A stretch of DNA of 64,000 bases from Amyelois transitella (Eukaryota; Arthropoda; Insecta; Lepidoptera; Pyralidae). The stretch lies in assembly GCF_032362555.1 (NCBI RefSeq), contig NC_083525.1, positions 357,501 through 421,500 of the forward strand, in the 5' to 3' direction. Position 1 is the first letter of the stretch. Each line of letters begins with the position of its first letter. Both the position numbers and the translations under genes were made by a program. The notes below the pieces were generated by a model. The model had not been told where the DNA came from and did no database searches. It saw nothing but the letters and a program-made list of their open reading frames with translations. Shown piece after piece: positions 33,226 to 43,889 of the stretch.

Positions 33226-33448
33226 CTCTGTAGAACCAACAGTCTTTAAAACACTGATAGGCCACGTTCAGCTGTTTGGCTTAATTATAGAATTGAGATT
33301 CAAATAGTGACAGGTTGCTAGCCTGTCGGCTAAATGAAGAATCATAACTTTATAAGCCTACCCCATAGTCGCCTTTTACGATATCCATTGGAAAGAGACA
33401 GAGTCGTGTTATTCTTTTTTCTAAAGGTGACGGGAACCACACCGCCCT
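33226..33448 (-). mobile_element. S1 SINE, reverse copy
   Basis: Starts at the 3' block without tail and ends gggaaccacaccgccc. With the preceding copy it forms a ~220-bp inverted repeat with almost no spacer. Confidence 0.8.
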
Positions 33449-33627
33449 TAAAATTACATTTCATTTTGCAAACTAATACTCTCAAAACTCTGAAAGCACT
33501 CAATGTCTATAGCCTATCCTAGGTAGATATCAGGAATCCCGTCCTCCTAATACAATATGCACTCTGTTCCCGATGCATTTGACTTGCATACGTCGTGACT
33601 GCCGAGTGCATGCAATGCAAACTCCTC

Positions 33628-33638
33628 TTATATAAATA
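33628..33638 (+). promoter_or_regulatory. TATA-like sequence upstream of gene B
   Basis: ttatataaata lies 18-28 bp before the candidate gene B start codon. That spacing would give a very short leader. Weak support. Confidence 0.25.
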
Positions 33639-33655
33639 CGTTCGGAATTTTAGAA

Positions 33656-36600
33656 ATGGATTTTTATGCGGTATGTTTGAACGGGTCTCATCTTTTAGAC
33701 TTTAATATCTGAAAAGCATTTCTGTTTTATTTTAGAGCATTAAGATTGGGCAGGCTGGTTTTGCGCTGTAACTTAATTCTATTTATATCCTACTAATCAC
33801 TACATAGTATAAAACGAAGTCGCTATTTTAGTCTGTTTGTCTGTATGCTTAAATCTTTAAAATTACGCAACGGATTTTGATGCGGTTTTTTGTAACAGGT
33901 AGAGTGATTCAAGAGGAAGGTTTTTATGTATAATAACATTTATAATTTTGCACCCGTGCGAAGCCGGGGCGGGTCGCTAGTATATTATAAATGCGAAAGT
34001 TTGTGAGTATGTCAGTGTGGATGTTTGTTACTCTTTCACGCAAAAACTACTGAACCGACTACGATGAAATTTGGTATGACCAAGAATAACATATAGGCTA
34101 CTTTTATCCCGGAGTTCCAGGGGATTGATAGTGTTTCCACGCGGACGAAGTCACGGGCGGCTTCTAGTCTTACATATTAAAAAAAAATGTACCGTATAGA
34201 TCTCGGCTGTAATAAATAGGACCTCCATCTCTCTCCTATGGATGTCGTAAAAGGCGACTAAGGAATAGGTTAATAAATTTGGGATAGTTCTCGTAGGTGA
34301 TGAACTAACGACCTATCACTATTTGATTCTCAATTCCGCCATAAAGCAGTTTAGCTTATCGTCTATACTAATATTACGAGTATAAAGCTGAAGAGTTTGT
34401 TTGTTTGTTTGACCGCGCTAATCTCAGTAACAACTGGATCGAAATTGAAAAATTCTTTTGTTGAATAGACCATTTATCGAGGAAGGCTTTAGGCTATATA
34501 ACATCACGCTGCAACTTTTAGGAGCGAAGAAATAATGGAGAATGTGAACAAAACGGAAAATTATTCATCCTTGAGGGCTTCAATGATGCCCAAAATAACT
34601 ATTCCACGCGGACTAAGTCGCGGGCTCAGTAAGTTTTCTTTAAATAAATATCAAAGGTTTAATTAAAGTTCATAAAATTTCATACTTGATCAACATTTCA
34701 TTGTTTTTATTAACAACATAGTTAAATACATTTTTAATGGCGTTATTAAGTGCATTGCAATAAGTGTTAAACATGCTTTATTGAAATGAAATTACTGATA
34801 TTTATTTTTCTCTCTTGTAAGTACCTAAGTGTAGTTATTTTGCTGTCATACACATAAAATCTTGAATCTCAATTCTGTCATTAAGCCAAACAGCCGAACG
34901 TGTCCTATTAGTCTTTTTAAGACTGTCGGCTCTGTCCACCCCGCAAGGGATATAGACGTGATTATATGTATGTATGTAAATAAAATCACACGTCTAACTT
35001 CAAGTCTCGAGACCAAGCGGTTTAGGCAGTATGTTTTCTTGTCAGTAACACAGAACGGATTTTAAGGAAGAGAGAGAGAAGAGATTATATACATATAATA
35101 CTAGCTTTTACCTGCAGCTTCGTCCGCGTGAATTTAGCACCATCTACCTAAAACGACAAATAATAATTTAACGCCATCTATCAAAAACGCTAAGGAATTA
35201 GCAACATCTACGTTTAACGCCACCTGGTTACAAAAAGCACAACGAATTTGGCGCCACCTACAAAACATTACAGTTTTTTCGCAAATCCCACGGGAACTAT
35301 AGTTTTTACTGGGATGAAAGGTACTCTGTGCTTCTCCAGACTCTTACTTATTTTCAAAAGGATTAATTTAATAGATAACCCGTGAATACCTAGGTAAGAA
35401 AAAAACAAATAAACTGTCTTTCGTATTTATTATCCTACTACTATTATAAAGGCGAAAGTTTGTATGGATGTTTGTTACTCTTTCACGCAAAAACTACTGA
35501 ACCGATTACCATGAAATTTGGTATGTAGGTAGCTGAAGACCCAGAATAACACATAGGCTACTTTTTATCCCAGAGTTCCCGCGGGATTGATAGGGTTTCC
35601 ATACGGACGAAGTCGCGGGCGGCCTCTAGTACATACATACATATGGTCACGTCTATATCCCTTGCGGGGTAGACAGAGCCAACAGTCTTGGAAAGACTGA
35701 ATGGCCACATTCAGCTATTTGGCTTAATGATAGAATTGAGATTCAAATACTGACAAGTTGCTAGCCCATCGTCTAAATGAAGAATCCCAAGTTTATAAGC
35801 CTGAGTCGTCTTTTACGACATGCATGGGACAGAGCCGGAGTGACCTTTTTTATATTCGTGCCGGAAACCACAAATTATAAATCATATAAGAATATAAGAT
35901 ATTTAAAGTTAAGTTAATCATATAAAATATCGAAAGTAACTTTATTTGTCTGTTGTCTCTTCACGCGTTATCTACTGAACCTATTTTCTTGAAATTTCGC
36001 TTATATTTACCTTAAAGTCTGGAGAAGAACATCCATTAGACAGAGATGGAGTGATCCTTTTCTTTATTATATTCGTGCCGGGAACCACAAGCATTTATGA
36101 TATAATATTACATAAGTTGGAATAAACGAAGGAGATCGTGGCAAGTGGAAAGATGTGATCTCTGTCTACCCCTCCGGGAAAAAGGCGTGATTTTATGTAT
36201 GTATGTATGTATGTATGTATGTTGGGATATACAGATGCCGCTATCACAAGGCCATGGCAAGCTCGGAAGCCCAACACATACAAGGAGAATTACAACGCTG
36301 ACGAAATCTACAACAGGATGGTGATTCTGATGCAGACAATGCATAGGGAGGGAAGGATCAGACACCAAGCGCTGAACCAAGTGAGGTTTTACTACGAGAA
36401 GTCGCCGCATTACGAAATGGGGTATCTGATGGGCGAAATCATTGAGAGGTATTGATTAAGGTCACATACATACATACATATGGTCACGTCTATATCCCTT
36501 GCGGGGTAGGCAGAGCCAACCAAGTCTTGCAACCTGTCATTATTTGAATTCCATCACTAAGCCGTGCTGAATGTGGTCTTTCAAAACTCTTGGCTCTATC

Positions 36601-39115
36601 TACGCCGCAATGGATTTAGATAGAATTGAGATTCAAATAGTAGCAGGTTGCTAACCCATCGCCCACAAGGGTCCCAAGTTCATAAGCCTATCCCTGGTCT
36701 AGCCTTTGGCCTTTTTTATGACTATCAGCTCTCAAATGACCTGACCCTTTACCAGGACGTCCTTACGTCCTGATAAAGGGTCAGGTCAAAAGTACGCGAA
36801 ACCGCCGAGCTTGCATGAAAAGAGTTATGAATGTGAGATCGTGGCAAGTGGTAAGAGGTAGTCTCTGCCTACCCCTCCGGGAAAGAGGCGTGATTTTATG
36901 TATGTATCAGCTCTGTCTACCCCGAGATAAAGCCGTGATTATACGAACGAATGAATGAATGAACGATAAAATTGTAGCATTTAACAGATACAGAAAAATG
37001 GTGAACCACGCCCGCCGCCGGCACACGTGGAGAAGCACCCACGTGCACTGGTTGGTCAAGAGAATACAGACGATACAGCACTTGTACTTCGAAATCGTCC
37101 ACCTTTGCGGTATGATGCACGAGATTCAGCTCAAATACAGGTCGGTGATGGAGTTCGCCGACATGACGTCTAAAGTACCGTATTACAAAATGCAAGAGGT
37201 GAGATTACGGTTTGTTCCAATCTATACTAATATTATTGTTTGTTTGTTTGCTTGCTTGTTTGTTTGTTTGTTTGTTTGAACGCGCTTATCTCAGGAACTA
37301 CTGGTCCGAATTGAAAAATTCTTTTTGCGTCGAATAGACCATGTATCGAGGAAGGCTTAAGGCTATATAACATCACGCTGCAACTATAAAGAGCAAATAA
37401 TGGAACATGTGAAAAAAAAAACGGGGAAAATTATTCATCCTTGAGGGCTTCAATGATGCCCATAATAACTATTCCACGCAGACGAAGTCGCGGGCACAGC
37501 TAGATTAAATATATACGGGACAAATTACACTGATTGAGTTAGCCCCGAAGCAAGTTTGAGACTTGTGTTACGAGATACTTACTCAACGATACTATATTTT
37601 GTAATAAATACTTATATAGATAAACATCCAAGACCCAGGTCAATCAGAAAAAGTTCTTTCCTCATCATGCCCTGGCCGGGATTCGAACCCGGTACCTCCG
37701 ATGTCACAGACAAGCGTACTACCGCTGCGCCACAGAGGCCGTCATTAATATAACATAACTGTCACGATTTTCTTAAAAAAAAAGAATGAAAACTGCATTG
37801 AATTTTATTATTCAGGTGATTTAACGTACATACATAAATGTGTTCACGTCTATATTCCTTGCGGGGAAGACAGAACAGTCTTGAGATACTGATAGGCCAC
37901 GTTCAGCTGTATGGCTCAATGATAGAATTTAGATTAAAATAGTGATAGGTTGCTAGCCCATCGCCTAAAAGAAGAATCCCAAGTTTATAGCCTTAATTTT
38001 ATTCGCATTTTACGACGTCATGAAAAATAAATACAAAAGGTATTAAACGTGCAAGTTACCTTCATTTAATCTCGGACGTTTTGGACGGAAATTCTGACGT
38101 TCAGACGGAGCAGTAGCCGGCTGGTTTTCAGCCGCTCTGTGACCATGGATCATTGTGACATGATTCGTAACGTCCGGATAAAATAATGGTACGTTACGTG
38201 CGCGTTAAATACCTGTAGTATTTATACATACATATCGTCACGTCTATATCCCTTGCGGGGTAGACAGAGCCAACAGTCTTGAAAAGACTGAATGGCCACG
38301 TTCAGTTATTTGGCTTAATGATAGAATTGAGATTCAAATAGTGACAGGTTACTAGCCCATCGCCTAAAAAAGAATCCCAAGTTTGAAAGCCTATCCCTAG
38401 TAGTAATTATACATAGTTTTATTTATTGCATGTATAAATAAATATTTTGTATGCCGTATGGCCAAACATGTTAACAACAATTCCTTTCCTTCTCCATCTG
38501 CAATACATGTATGTACCTATTTATATGTATGTAATGTAACATGTTCTACAAATAAATAATCTTGAATCTTGAAAGCTTTGTATAGAAAGATATGCAGTGG
38601 TTATATTCTAAAGATGGGACTGGCAGAGAATGCCTTGTGGCATTAAGTCCATTATATACATATTACGTGCATAAAGTTTAAATAAATAACGTGCCAGAAA
38701 TAATACACGTATATACGGTACAATTAAGGACGTCCTTTGAAAGGGTCAGGTCAAGAGTACCCGAAACCGCCGAGCTTGATGAAGAGAGTTATGAATGTGA
38801 ATGAAGCGAAGGAAGTATGCAGGGATCGTGGCAAGATGTAGTCTCTGCCTTCCCCTCCGGGTAAGAGGCGTGATTTTATGTACACGGTACACATTTAAGT
38901 AGGTATGCAATAATTTATTTTAGATGCAGCACAAAATAAGGCAGGAACTGAAAAAGAAGGAGTTGGAAAGGCAGAAGGCGCAGAAGAAGATTCTGAAGAA
39001 CAGAATAAAGGCAGCGAAGAAGGAAGGCTACTGGGAGAAGTTCGTTCTGCCCCCCAAGAAGAAAGGCCCGTGGCCTCATGACTACGGCTGGGATATTGGC
39101 GAGTTCTTCTGGTGA
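33656..39115 (+). CDS. Gene B: predicted basic protein of about 217 residues, five exons
   Basis: Not recognised. Strong exons: 36235-36448, 36988-37198, 38924-39115 (TGA). AG/GT borders and phases agree, and the 214- and 211-nt exons show balanced, protein-like codon use. Two tiny upstream exons are inferred: 33656-33670 (MDFYA) and 33736-33757 (SIKIGQ, ending in phase 1). They supply exactly the phase needed for 36235, but 22 nt is very short and its donor (gttttg) is weak. The product has no signal or membrane segment. It is rich in His, Arg, Tyr and Met in the middle (HARRRHTWRSTHVHW) and ends in a Lys/Glu-rich helix (IRQELKKKELERQKAQKK) then PHDYGWDIGEFFW. Confidence is about 0.75 for the last three exons and 0.35 for the first two. 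Confidence 0.6.
33797..33980 (+). mobile_element. HEL-3 Helitron-like element, full length
   Basis: Starts atcactacatag and ends gccggggcgggtcgCTAG; directly followed by a HEL-2 copy. Confidence 0.7.
33983..34168 (+). mobile_element. HEL-2 Helitron-like element
   Basis: attataaatgcgaaagtttg.. to cgaagtcacgggcggcttCTAG|T. Inserted at the end of HEL-3, as Helitrons insert between A and T. Confidence 0.65.
34215..34350 (+). mobile_element. S1 SINE, decayed
   Basis: From aataggacctccatctctc to ccataaagcag; no head or tail. Confidence 0.55.
34371..34627 (+). mobile_element. HEL-1 Helitron, CTAG end mutated
   Basis: tctatactaatattac.. to cgcgggctcagtaag. Confidence 0.65.
34861..34977 (+). mobile_element. 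S1 SINE, 5'-truncated
   Basis: ttgaatctcaattctgtc.. to tail gtatgtatgta. Confidence 0.75.
35101..35345 (-). mobile_element. HEL-4 Helitron-like element
   Basis: Starts CTAGCTTTTACCTGCAGC (reverse CTAG end) with cgtccgcgtgaatttagcaccatc. Related sequence near 51811, 52140 and 52286. Confidence 0.5.
35431..35629 (+). mobile_element. HEL-2 Helitron-like element
   Basis: tatcctactactattataaagg.. to cgcgggcggcctCTAG|T. Nearly identical to the 59850 copy. Confidence 0.7.
35631..35871 (-). mobile_element. S1 SINE, near full length
   Basis: Reverse copy beginning acatacatacat directly after the HEL-2 end; head decayed (gtgccggaaaccac). Confidence 0.8.
36030..36092 (-). mobile_element. S1 SINE head fragment
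   Basis: Reverse copy of the 5' ~60 bases only (..gagatggagtgatcc..gtgccgggaaccac). Confidence 0.65.
36130..36222 (+). mobile_element. RTE-A LINE 3' fragment abutting gene B exon
   Basis: aggagatcgtggcaagtgg.. to a long (ATGT)n tail ending 12 bp before the exon at 36235. A gttgg(g/a)at match on both sides may be an eroded target duplication. Confidence 0.8.
36463..36730 (-). mobile_element. S1 SINE pieces in mixed orientation
   Basis: A reverse 3' end (36463-36525), a + middle piece (about 36526-36620) and a reverse middle (36618-36720) in gene B intron 3. An RTE-A fragment then interrupts the end. Confidence 0.6.
36733..36902 (+). mobile_element. RTE-A LINE 3' fragment with inverted 5' end and 10-bp target duplication
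   Basis: tatcagctct at 36723-36732 and 36903-36912. The first ~30 bases (tgacctgaccctttaccagg) are the reverse complement of the LINE. The rest is the normal + 3' end and tail. Confidence 0.85.
37221..37503 (+). mobile_element. HEL-1 Helitron, full length, 22 bp after a gene B donor
   Basis: TCTATACTAATATTATTG to cgcgggcacagCTAG; includes aggaactactggtccg and tataacatcacgctgca. Confidence 0.75.
37507..37742 (-). mobile_element. S2 tRNA-derived SINE
   Basis: Reverse copy, atatacgggacaaatt to gcgccacagaggccg, directly after the HEL-1 end. Confidence 0.85.
37828..38020 (-). mobile_element. S1 SINE lacking its head
   Basis: Reverse copy, tail acatacataaatg to ..ttatagcctta. Confidence 0.7.
38226..38399 (-). 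mobile_element. S1 SINE lacking its 5' third
   Basis: Reverse copy ending ..aagcctatccct. Confidence 0.75.
38608..38688 (+). repeat. R6 LINE 3' fragment
   Basis: gatgggactggcagagaatgcc..attaagtccatt..aaataaata. Confidence 0.5.
38723..38883 (+). mobile_element. RTE-A LINE 3' fragment with 8-bp target duplication
   Basis: acggtaca at 38715-38722 and 38884-38891; the right copy ends 32 bp before gene B's last exon. A segment near gatcgtggcaag is shortened. Confidence 0.8.
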
Positions 39116-39146
39116 TAACGTGGATACAAAGTTATTAATTTGGTAT

Positions 39147-39152
39147 ATTAAA
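39147..39152 (+). promoter_or_regulatory. Candidate polyadenylation signal for gene B
   Basis: ATTAAA 31 bp after the TGA. No AATAAA is nearby. Confidence 0.3.
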
Positions 39153-39214
39153 ATATTTTTATAAATCCATCCAGCTATACTTAAAAAGAGATCAGATGTG
39201 TGTTTTTGTATATA

Positions 39215-39315
39215 CTAAAACCGCATCAAAATCCGTTGCGTAATTTTAAAGATTTAAGCATACAGACAAACAGACTAAAATAGCGACTTTGTTTTACTAT
39301 GTACCTAGTGATTGT
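39215..39315 (-). mobile_element. HEL-3 fragment
   Basis: Reverse copy of the aaccgcatcaaaatccgttgcg..gactttgttttactatgt part. Confidence 0.6.
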
Positions 39316-39412
39316 GTACCCGCGACTTCGTCCTCTTTAAAACCCTATCATAACGTAACAATTAATCCCGCGGGAACTCCGGGATAAAAAGTAGCCCTAA
39401 TAAGATCCTAGA
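39316..39412 (-). mobile_element. HEL-2 fragment
   Basis: acccgcgacttcgtcc.. then cccgcgggaactccgggataaaaagtagcc, in reverse. Confidence 0.5.
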
Positions 39413-39559
39413 TTGTCAGGATATCACGTGAAATGTAGTTGCAAAAAACATTTTAATGAATACTGAAGTATCAATTGTAAGTGAAACTTCTTGAACTGTA
39501 AATAATACTCAGCCCTGCACATGGTAGGAAATTCAACTGGTACATTTTCCATAACATAA

Positions 39560-39910
39560 CATATAATCACGTCTTCATCCCTTGCGGGGCAGACAGAGCC
39601 AACAGTCATAAAAAGACTGAAAGGCCACGTTCAGCTATTTGGCTTTAAGATAGAATTGAGAAACAAATTGTGACAGATTGCTAGTCCATCGCCTAAAAGA
39701 AGAGTCCCAAGTTTATAAGCCTATCCCTTAGTCGCCTTTTACGACATCCATGGTAGAGAGATGGAGTGGTCCTATTCTTTTTTAAAAGAGAAATCCCAAG
39801 AATATTCCAAGTATATAAGCCTATCCCGTAGTCGCCTTTTACGACATATATGGGAAAGAGTTGGAGTGATCCAATTCTTTTTTCTATTGGTGCCGTGAAC
39901 CAAACGGTAT
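39560..39910 (-). mobile_element. S1 SINE with duplicated 5' half
   Basis: A reverse copy to ..gtcctattctttttt at 39782, followed in the same orientation by a second head half (..tcccgtagtcgcc..gtgccgtgaaccaaacgg). Confidence 0.75.
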
Positions 39911-39949
39911 ATTTACCAACGTGATCAATATCAATACAACTTACAACAC

Positions 39950-40160
39950 CCCTCTTTTTCCGACGGGGGGGGGTTAAAAACCCTTGTTGTTAACACGAAT
40001 ACCGAATATTTAGCGACTCAGTCCGAATGCGGCCGAGCCAGAAATACACGCCACAATAAAAACTATAACTGATACCGTTCGGACGCCGTCGCATGCGCAA
40101 CTAATATTAGACGCGCGGCGCAAAGATGATGAAATGTATAGAACACCGCTAGCGTATTAA
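39950..40160. other. GC-richer unclassified stretch
   Basis: Contains a run of nine G (39964-39972) and CpG-rich sequence (gacgcgcggcgcaaag). No frame or known element recognised. Confidence 0.4.
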
Positions 40161-40162
40161 TT

Positions 40163-40227
40163 GTGCCGTGTGGTTCTCGGCATTTTAGAATAGAACTACT
40201 CCATCTTTGTAATGGATGTCGTTAAAT
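40163..40227 (+). mobile_element. S1 SINE 5' fragment
   Basis: gtgccgtgtggttctcggca.. to atggatgtcgtt; 3' part missing. Confidence 0.65.
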
Positions 40228-40257
40228 AAGGCATTTTTCGGTATAAGAGCGACGGAT

Positions 40258-40579
40258 AATGTTGTGATGTGAATGAAGATGTAGTTACAGGAATAGAAAA
40301 GGGTATGTTGAGATGGTTCGGTCATGTGGAGAGGATGAATGAAAACAGGTTGACTAAGCAGATATACAAGGAGAGTGTGGAGGGAAAGGTCGGAGTGGGA
40401 AGACCTAGACGAACGTATCTTGATCAAATTAAGGACGTCCTGGTAAAGGGTCAGGTCAAAAGTACCCGAAACCGCCGAGCTTGCATGAAGAGAGTTATGA
40501 ATGTGGATGAAGCGAAGGAAGTATGCAGAGATCGTGGAAAGTGGAAAGAGGTAGTCTCTGCCTACCCCTCCGGGAAAGA
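40258..40579 (+). mobile_element. RTE-A LINE 3' fragment, tail lost
   Basis: Keeps an open C-terminal frame ([16 protein letters not shown].. to ..SAYPSGKE) but breaks after gggaaagag, so the usual TGA and (ATGT)n are missing. Confidence 0.8.
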
Positions 40580-40623
40580 GCTAAGCGGGAGAGAGCCAAT
40601 GACTATTTCCGAAATTATGTACA

Positions 40624-40788
40624 TTGCCGTGTGGTTCCCGGCACCAGTACAAAAAAGAATAGGACCACTCCATCTCTTTCCCATTGACATCGTAAAAGGC
40701 GACTAGGGGATAGGCTTACAAACTTGAGATTCTTTTTTAGGCGATGGGCTAGCAACCTGTCACTTCTATCATTAGGCCAAATAGGCTC
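40624..40788 (+). mobile_element. S1 SINE, 3' end lost
   Basis: tgccgtgtggttcccggcac.. to attaggccaaatagg. Confidence 0.75.
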
Positions 40789-40794
40789 GCATAT

Positions 40795-40990
40795 CATCTT
40801 TTGCGACGTCCAGCCATGATCTTTTCAGCCAGCCCCTTCTACCTGGGCATGTCCAGACATCTGTTGTCTGCCGTTTTCCGCAAGACATGTCCGTACAAGC
40901 GTGGGCGGCTCTCCTTCATTTTGTCTGCTATGTCACGGATATGAAGGCTGCCTCGGATAAGGGAGTTCCTCACGCGATCCTTCCGTGATA
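40795..40990 (-). pseudogene. RTE-type LINE C-terminal fragment
   Basis: On the minus strand an open stretch reads VSRKDRVRNSLIRG.. then SRPRLYGHVLRKTADN before a stop. The RVRN..I and LRWYGHVxR-type blocks are the usual C-terminus of RTE LINE proteins. It is not RTE-A, B or C. Confidence 0.65.
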
Positions 40991-41005
40991 CTCCATATGT
41001 ACAAA

Positions 41006-41257
41006 CGTATAATCACGTCTATATCCCTTGCGGGGTAGACAGAGCCAACAGTCTTGAAAAGACTGATAGGCCACGTTCAGCTGTTTGGCTTTATTATGGA
41101 ATTGAGATTCAAATAGTGAAAGGTTGCTAGCCCATCGCCTAAAAGAAGAATCCCAAGTTTATAAGCCAATCCCTTAGTCGCCTTTTACGACATTCATGGG
41201 AACGAGATGGAGTGGTCGTATTCTTTTTTTTTATTGGTGCCGGGAACCACACGACAC
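41006..41257 (-). mobile_element. S1 SINE, near full length
   Basis: Reverse copy, head gccgggaaccacacgacac. Confidence 0.85.
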
Positions 41258-41389
41258 TAAATAATACTCCACTTCTACGATATTTAATCTTTGCCAATGT
41301 CTTACCTACACGCACTATTCGTTAGTCGATTCGGCAGTCACCTCATATCACTACATTCCTACCAACGATTCTGTTAGTCGAATATTTGT

Positions 41390-41455
41390 GTAAATAAAAC
41401 TGAAACTTACGTTTGTTTTCCTGTAAATAAAAGTGAAACTTACGTTTGCTTTCCT
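41390..41455 (+). repeat. Short tandem duplication
   Basis: gtaaataaaa(c/g)tgaaacttacg occurs twice in a row, about 33 bp apart. Confidence 0.7.
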
Positions 41456-41610
41456 TTTTTACGTTATGGTGTTAAAGCAGGACAAACAATGGTGATTGGA
41501 GCCTTATAACGATGGTTCTTCGAATCGTGTGCTGTTACCGCGGCGTTTTATTTAATCTGTGAATTTTGCTGGATATTTCAATGTAAGTAAATAATTTGAG
41601 TTAAATTTAT

Positions 41611-41862
41611 ATATATAATCATGCCTATATCCCTTGCGGGGTGGACAGAGCCGACAGTCTTAAAAATACTGATACGCCACGTTCAGCTGTTTGGCTTAAT
41701 GATAGAATTGAGATTCAAATAGTGACACGTTGCTAGCCTGTCGTATAATAGAAGAATCCCAAGTTTATAACGCTATCCCTTAGTCGCCTTTTACGACATC
41801 TATGAGAAAGAGATGGAGTGGTCCTTTTCTTTTTTATAATGGTGCCGGAAACCACACGGCAC
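41611..41862 (-). mobile_element. S1 SINE, near full length
   Basis: Reverse copy; tail degenerated to tatatataatc. Confidence 0.8.
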
Positions 41863-41950
41863 TAAATTTATTGAGAGGATTAATATGTAAATAAATGGAT
41901 ATAAAGTATAGGACTAGTTCCACGGATTGTGTTTTGCTTTTGAAAGTTAT

Positions 41951-42110
41951 AATAAGCTTGGGATGCCTTTTGTAGGCGATGTGCTAGCAACCTGTCATTA
42001 TTTGAATCTCAATTCCATCATACAGCTGAACGTGGCCTTTCAGTGTTTTCAAGCCTATTGGCTCTGCCTACCCCGCGAGGGATATAGACGTGTTAATACC
42101 TATGTATGTT
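41951..42110 (+). mobile_element. S1 SINE, 5'-truncated
   Basis: agcttgggatgcctttt.. to cctatgtatgtt. Confidence 0.75.
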
Positions 42111-42283
42111 ATTTTTGTATGAAAACTCCGCTAACGTGGGAATTTCGTGAAACCCTCTGTCAGTTTAATCAAAAACCACAGACAAAACATATTATGGAAA
42201 AAAAAAATTAACCAACATTTTGTAGAAAGTGTGTGTGTACTTATTGATATGTTAGTTAATCAGTTAATCAGTCAATATACAGA

Positions 42284-42736
42284 GATAAACTCACGCGGGC
42301 GAACCTGTATTTATTTGTAGATGACGCTAAACTCACGCGGACGAACCTGTTTTTATTTGTAGATGACGCTAAACTCACGCGGGCGAACCTGTATTTATTT
42401 GTAGATGACGCTAAACTCACGCGGGCGAACCTGTATTTATTTGTAGATGACGCTAAACTCACGCGGGCGAATCTGTATGTATTTGTAAATGACGCTAAAC
42501 TCACGCGGGCGAACCTGTATGTATTTGTAGATGACGCTACACTCACGCGGGCGAACCTGTATGTATTTTTAGATGGCGCTAAACTCACGCGGGCGAACCT
42601 GTATGTATTTTTAGATGGCGCTAAACTCACGCGGGCGAACCTGTATGTATTTGTAGATGGCGGTAAACTCACGCGGGCGAACCTGTATGTATTTTTAGAT
42701 AGCGCTAATTTTACGCGGGTGGACCTGTATTTCTTA
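42284..42736 (+). repeat. 42-bp tandem repeat, about 11 units
   Basis: The unit contains aaactcacgcgggcgaacctg followed by ta(t/g)tatttgtagatgacgct. Units differ by a few substitutions (gacgct/ggcgct, tgta/ttta). The period is exactly 14 codons, so it yields a spurious 134-codon minus-strand frame. In reverse the unit resembles HEL-4 (cgcgtgaatttagcaccatct). Confidence 0.9.
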
Positions 42737-42740
42737 GTGA

Positions 42741-42989
42741 TACATACATACTATGTCTCTTGTGGGGTAGACAGAGCCACCAGTCTTGAAAAGACTTATA
42801 GGCCACGCTCAGCTATTTGGCTTAATAATAGAATTGAGATTCAAGTACTGACAGGTTGCTAGCCCATCGCCTAAAAAAAGAATCCCAAGTTCGTAGTTCT
42901 ATCCCTTAGTCGCCTTTTACGACATCCATGGGAATGAAATGGAGTGATCCTTTTCTTTTATGGACTGGTGCCGGGAACCACACGGCACT
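42741..42989 (-). mobile_element. S1 SINE, near full length
   Basis: Reverse copy next to the tandem array; head intact (ccgggaaccacacggcac). Confidence 0.85.
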
Positions 42990-43455
42990 GCATTTCTTTG
43001 CGATGATACTAAATTCACTCGAGCGGAACTATTTTACCTTTGCATAGGCAAAGCCGCGGATAAAACTAGTTTCACATAAAATAAGAACGTTATTGACTGA
43101 ACGTTATTTATGTCAGCAATACATCACGCGAGATTGGGCAATCATTAACTAGGTTTACATTAAATTGGCTCGCTTCTTATAAAGAGATCACTGTGTCTAA
43201 ACAAACATACGTCCGATTTTACATATGTTTACATTAGTTTAGTTTTATTACACCCATTCATTCATTTGTGATAGGGAATTATGTATAGATATTATAACTT
43301 ACAGGGTAGACTGTTCATTTACGGCGCCGGGAAAACATAGTGAGGAATCCTGCACATTCAGGCAACTGGATGTGTAACCATGGATCCAATACCGGTTTTT
43401 TTATATTTTAATCTTAAGGTTTTTTTTTTTCAAATCAAATGTTGTCCACATCCAC

Positions 43456-43666
43456 ACTAATAATAAAGAGGAAAGATTTGTATTTTTGTATGTTTGTGTG
43501 GAATAAACTCAAAAACTACTGGTCCGATTTTGATAAAATTTGGCACAGATATAGAATAGACCTTCAAAAGTGACATAGGCATAAATTTGTTTTGAAATAA
43601 ATTTATTTCAAAAATATAAAACACAAAAATATGTCCACCCGTGCGAAGCCGGGGCGGGCCGCTAGT
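43456..43666 (+). mobile_element. HEL-3-related Helitron-like element
   Basis: actaataataaagaggaaag..ctactggtccgattttg.. to gtgcgaagccggggcgggccgCTAG|T. Confidence 0.6.
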
Positions 43667-43889
43667 GTCACATATGTTTTAAGTCTTTATTTGGCTTTCT
43701 AATTTGTTTGCAATTTGATACAAATCAAACTAGTTTGACATTGTTTTACTTATTTTGAAGACGCTAATGGTAATGTTATGGCTATATTCATATATATATT
43801 TTATTATATTATTTATTTATTTTAATCAATTTAGTGGATTTTTATGAAACATCTGATCCAATACGGGTTAGGTTTACCTACAAAAGTTG

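Noticed and set aside
42268-42672. 134-codon minus-strand frame with YRFARVS repeats; also considered as a CRISPR-like array
   Set aside because: A 42-bp tandem repeat without unique spacers in a eukaryotic genome; the frame is a consequence of the period.
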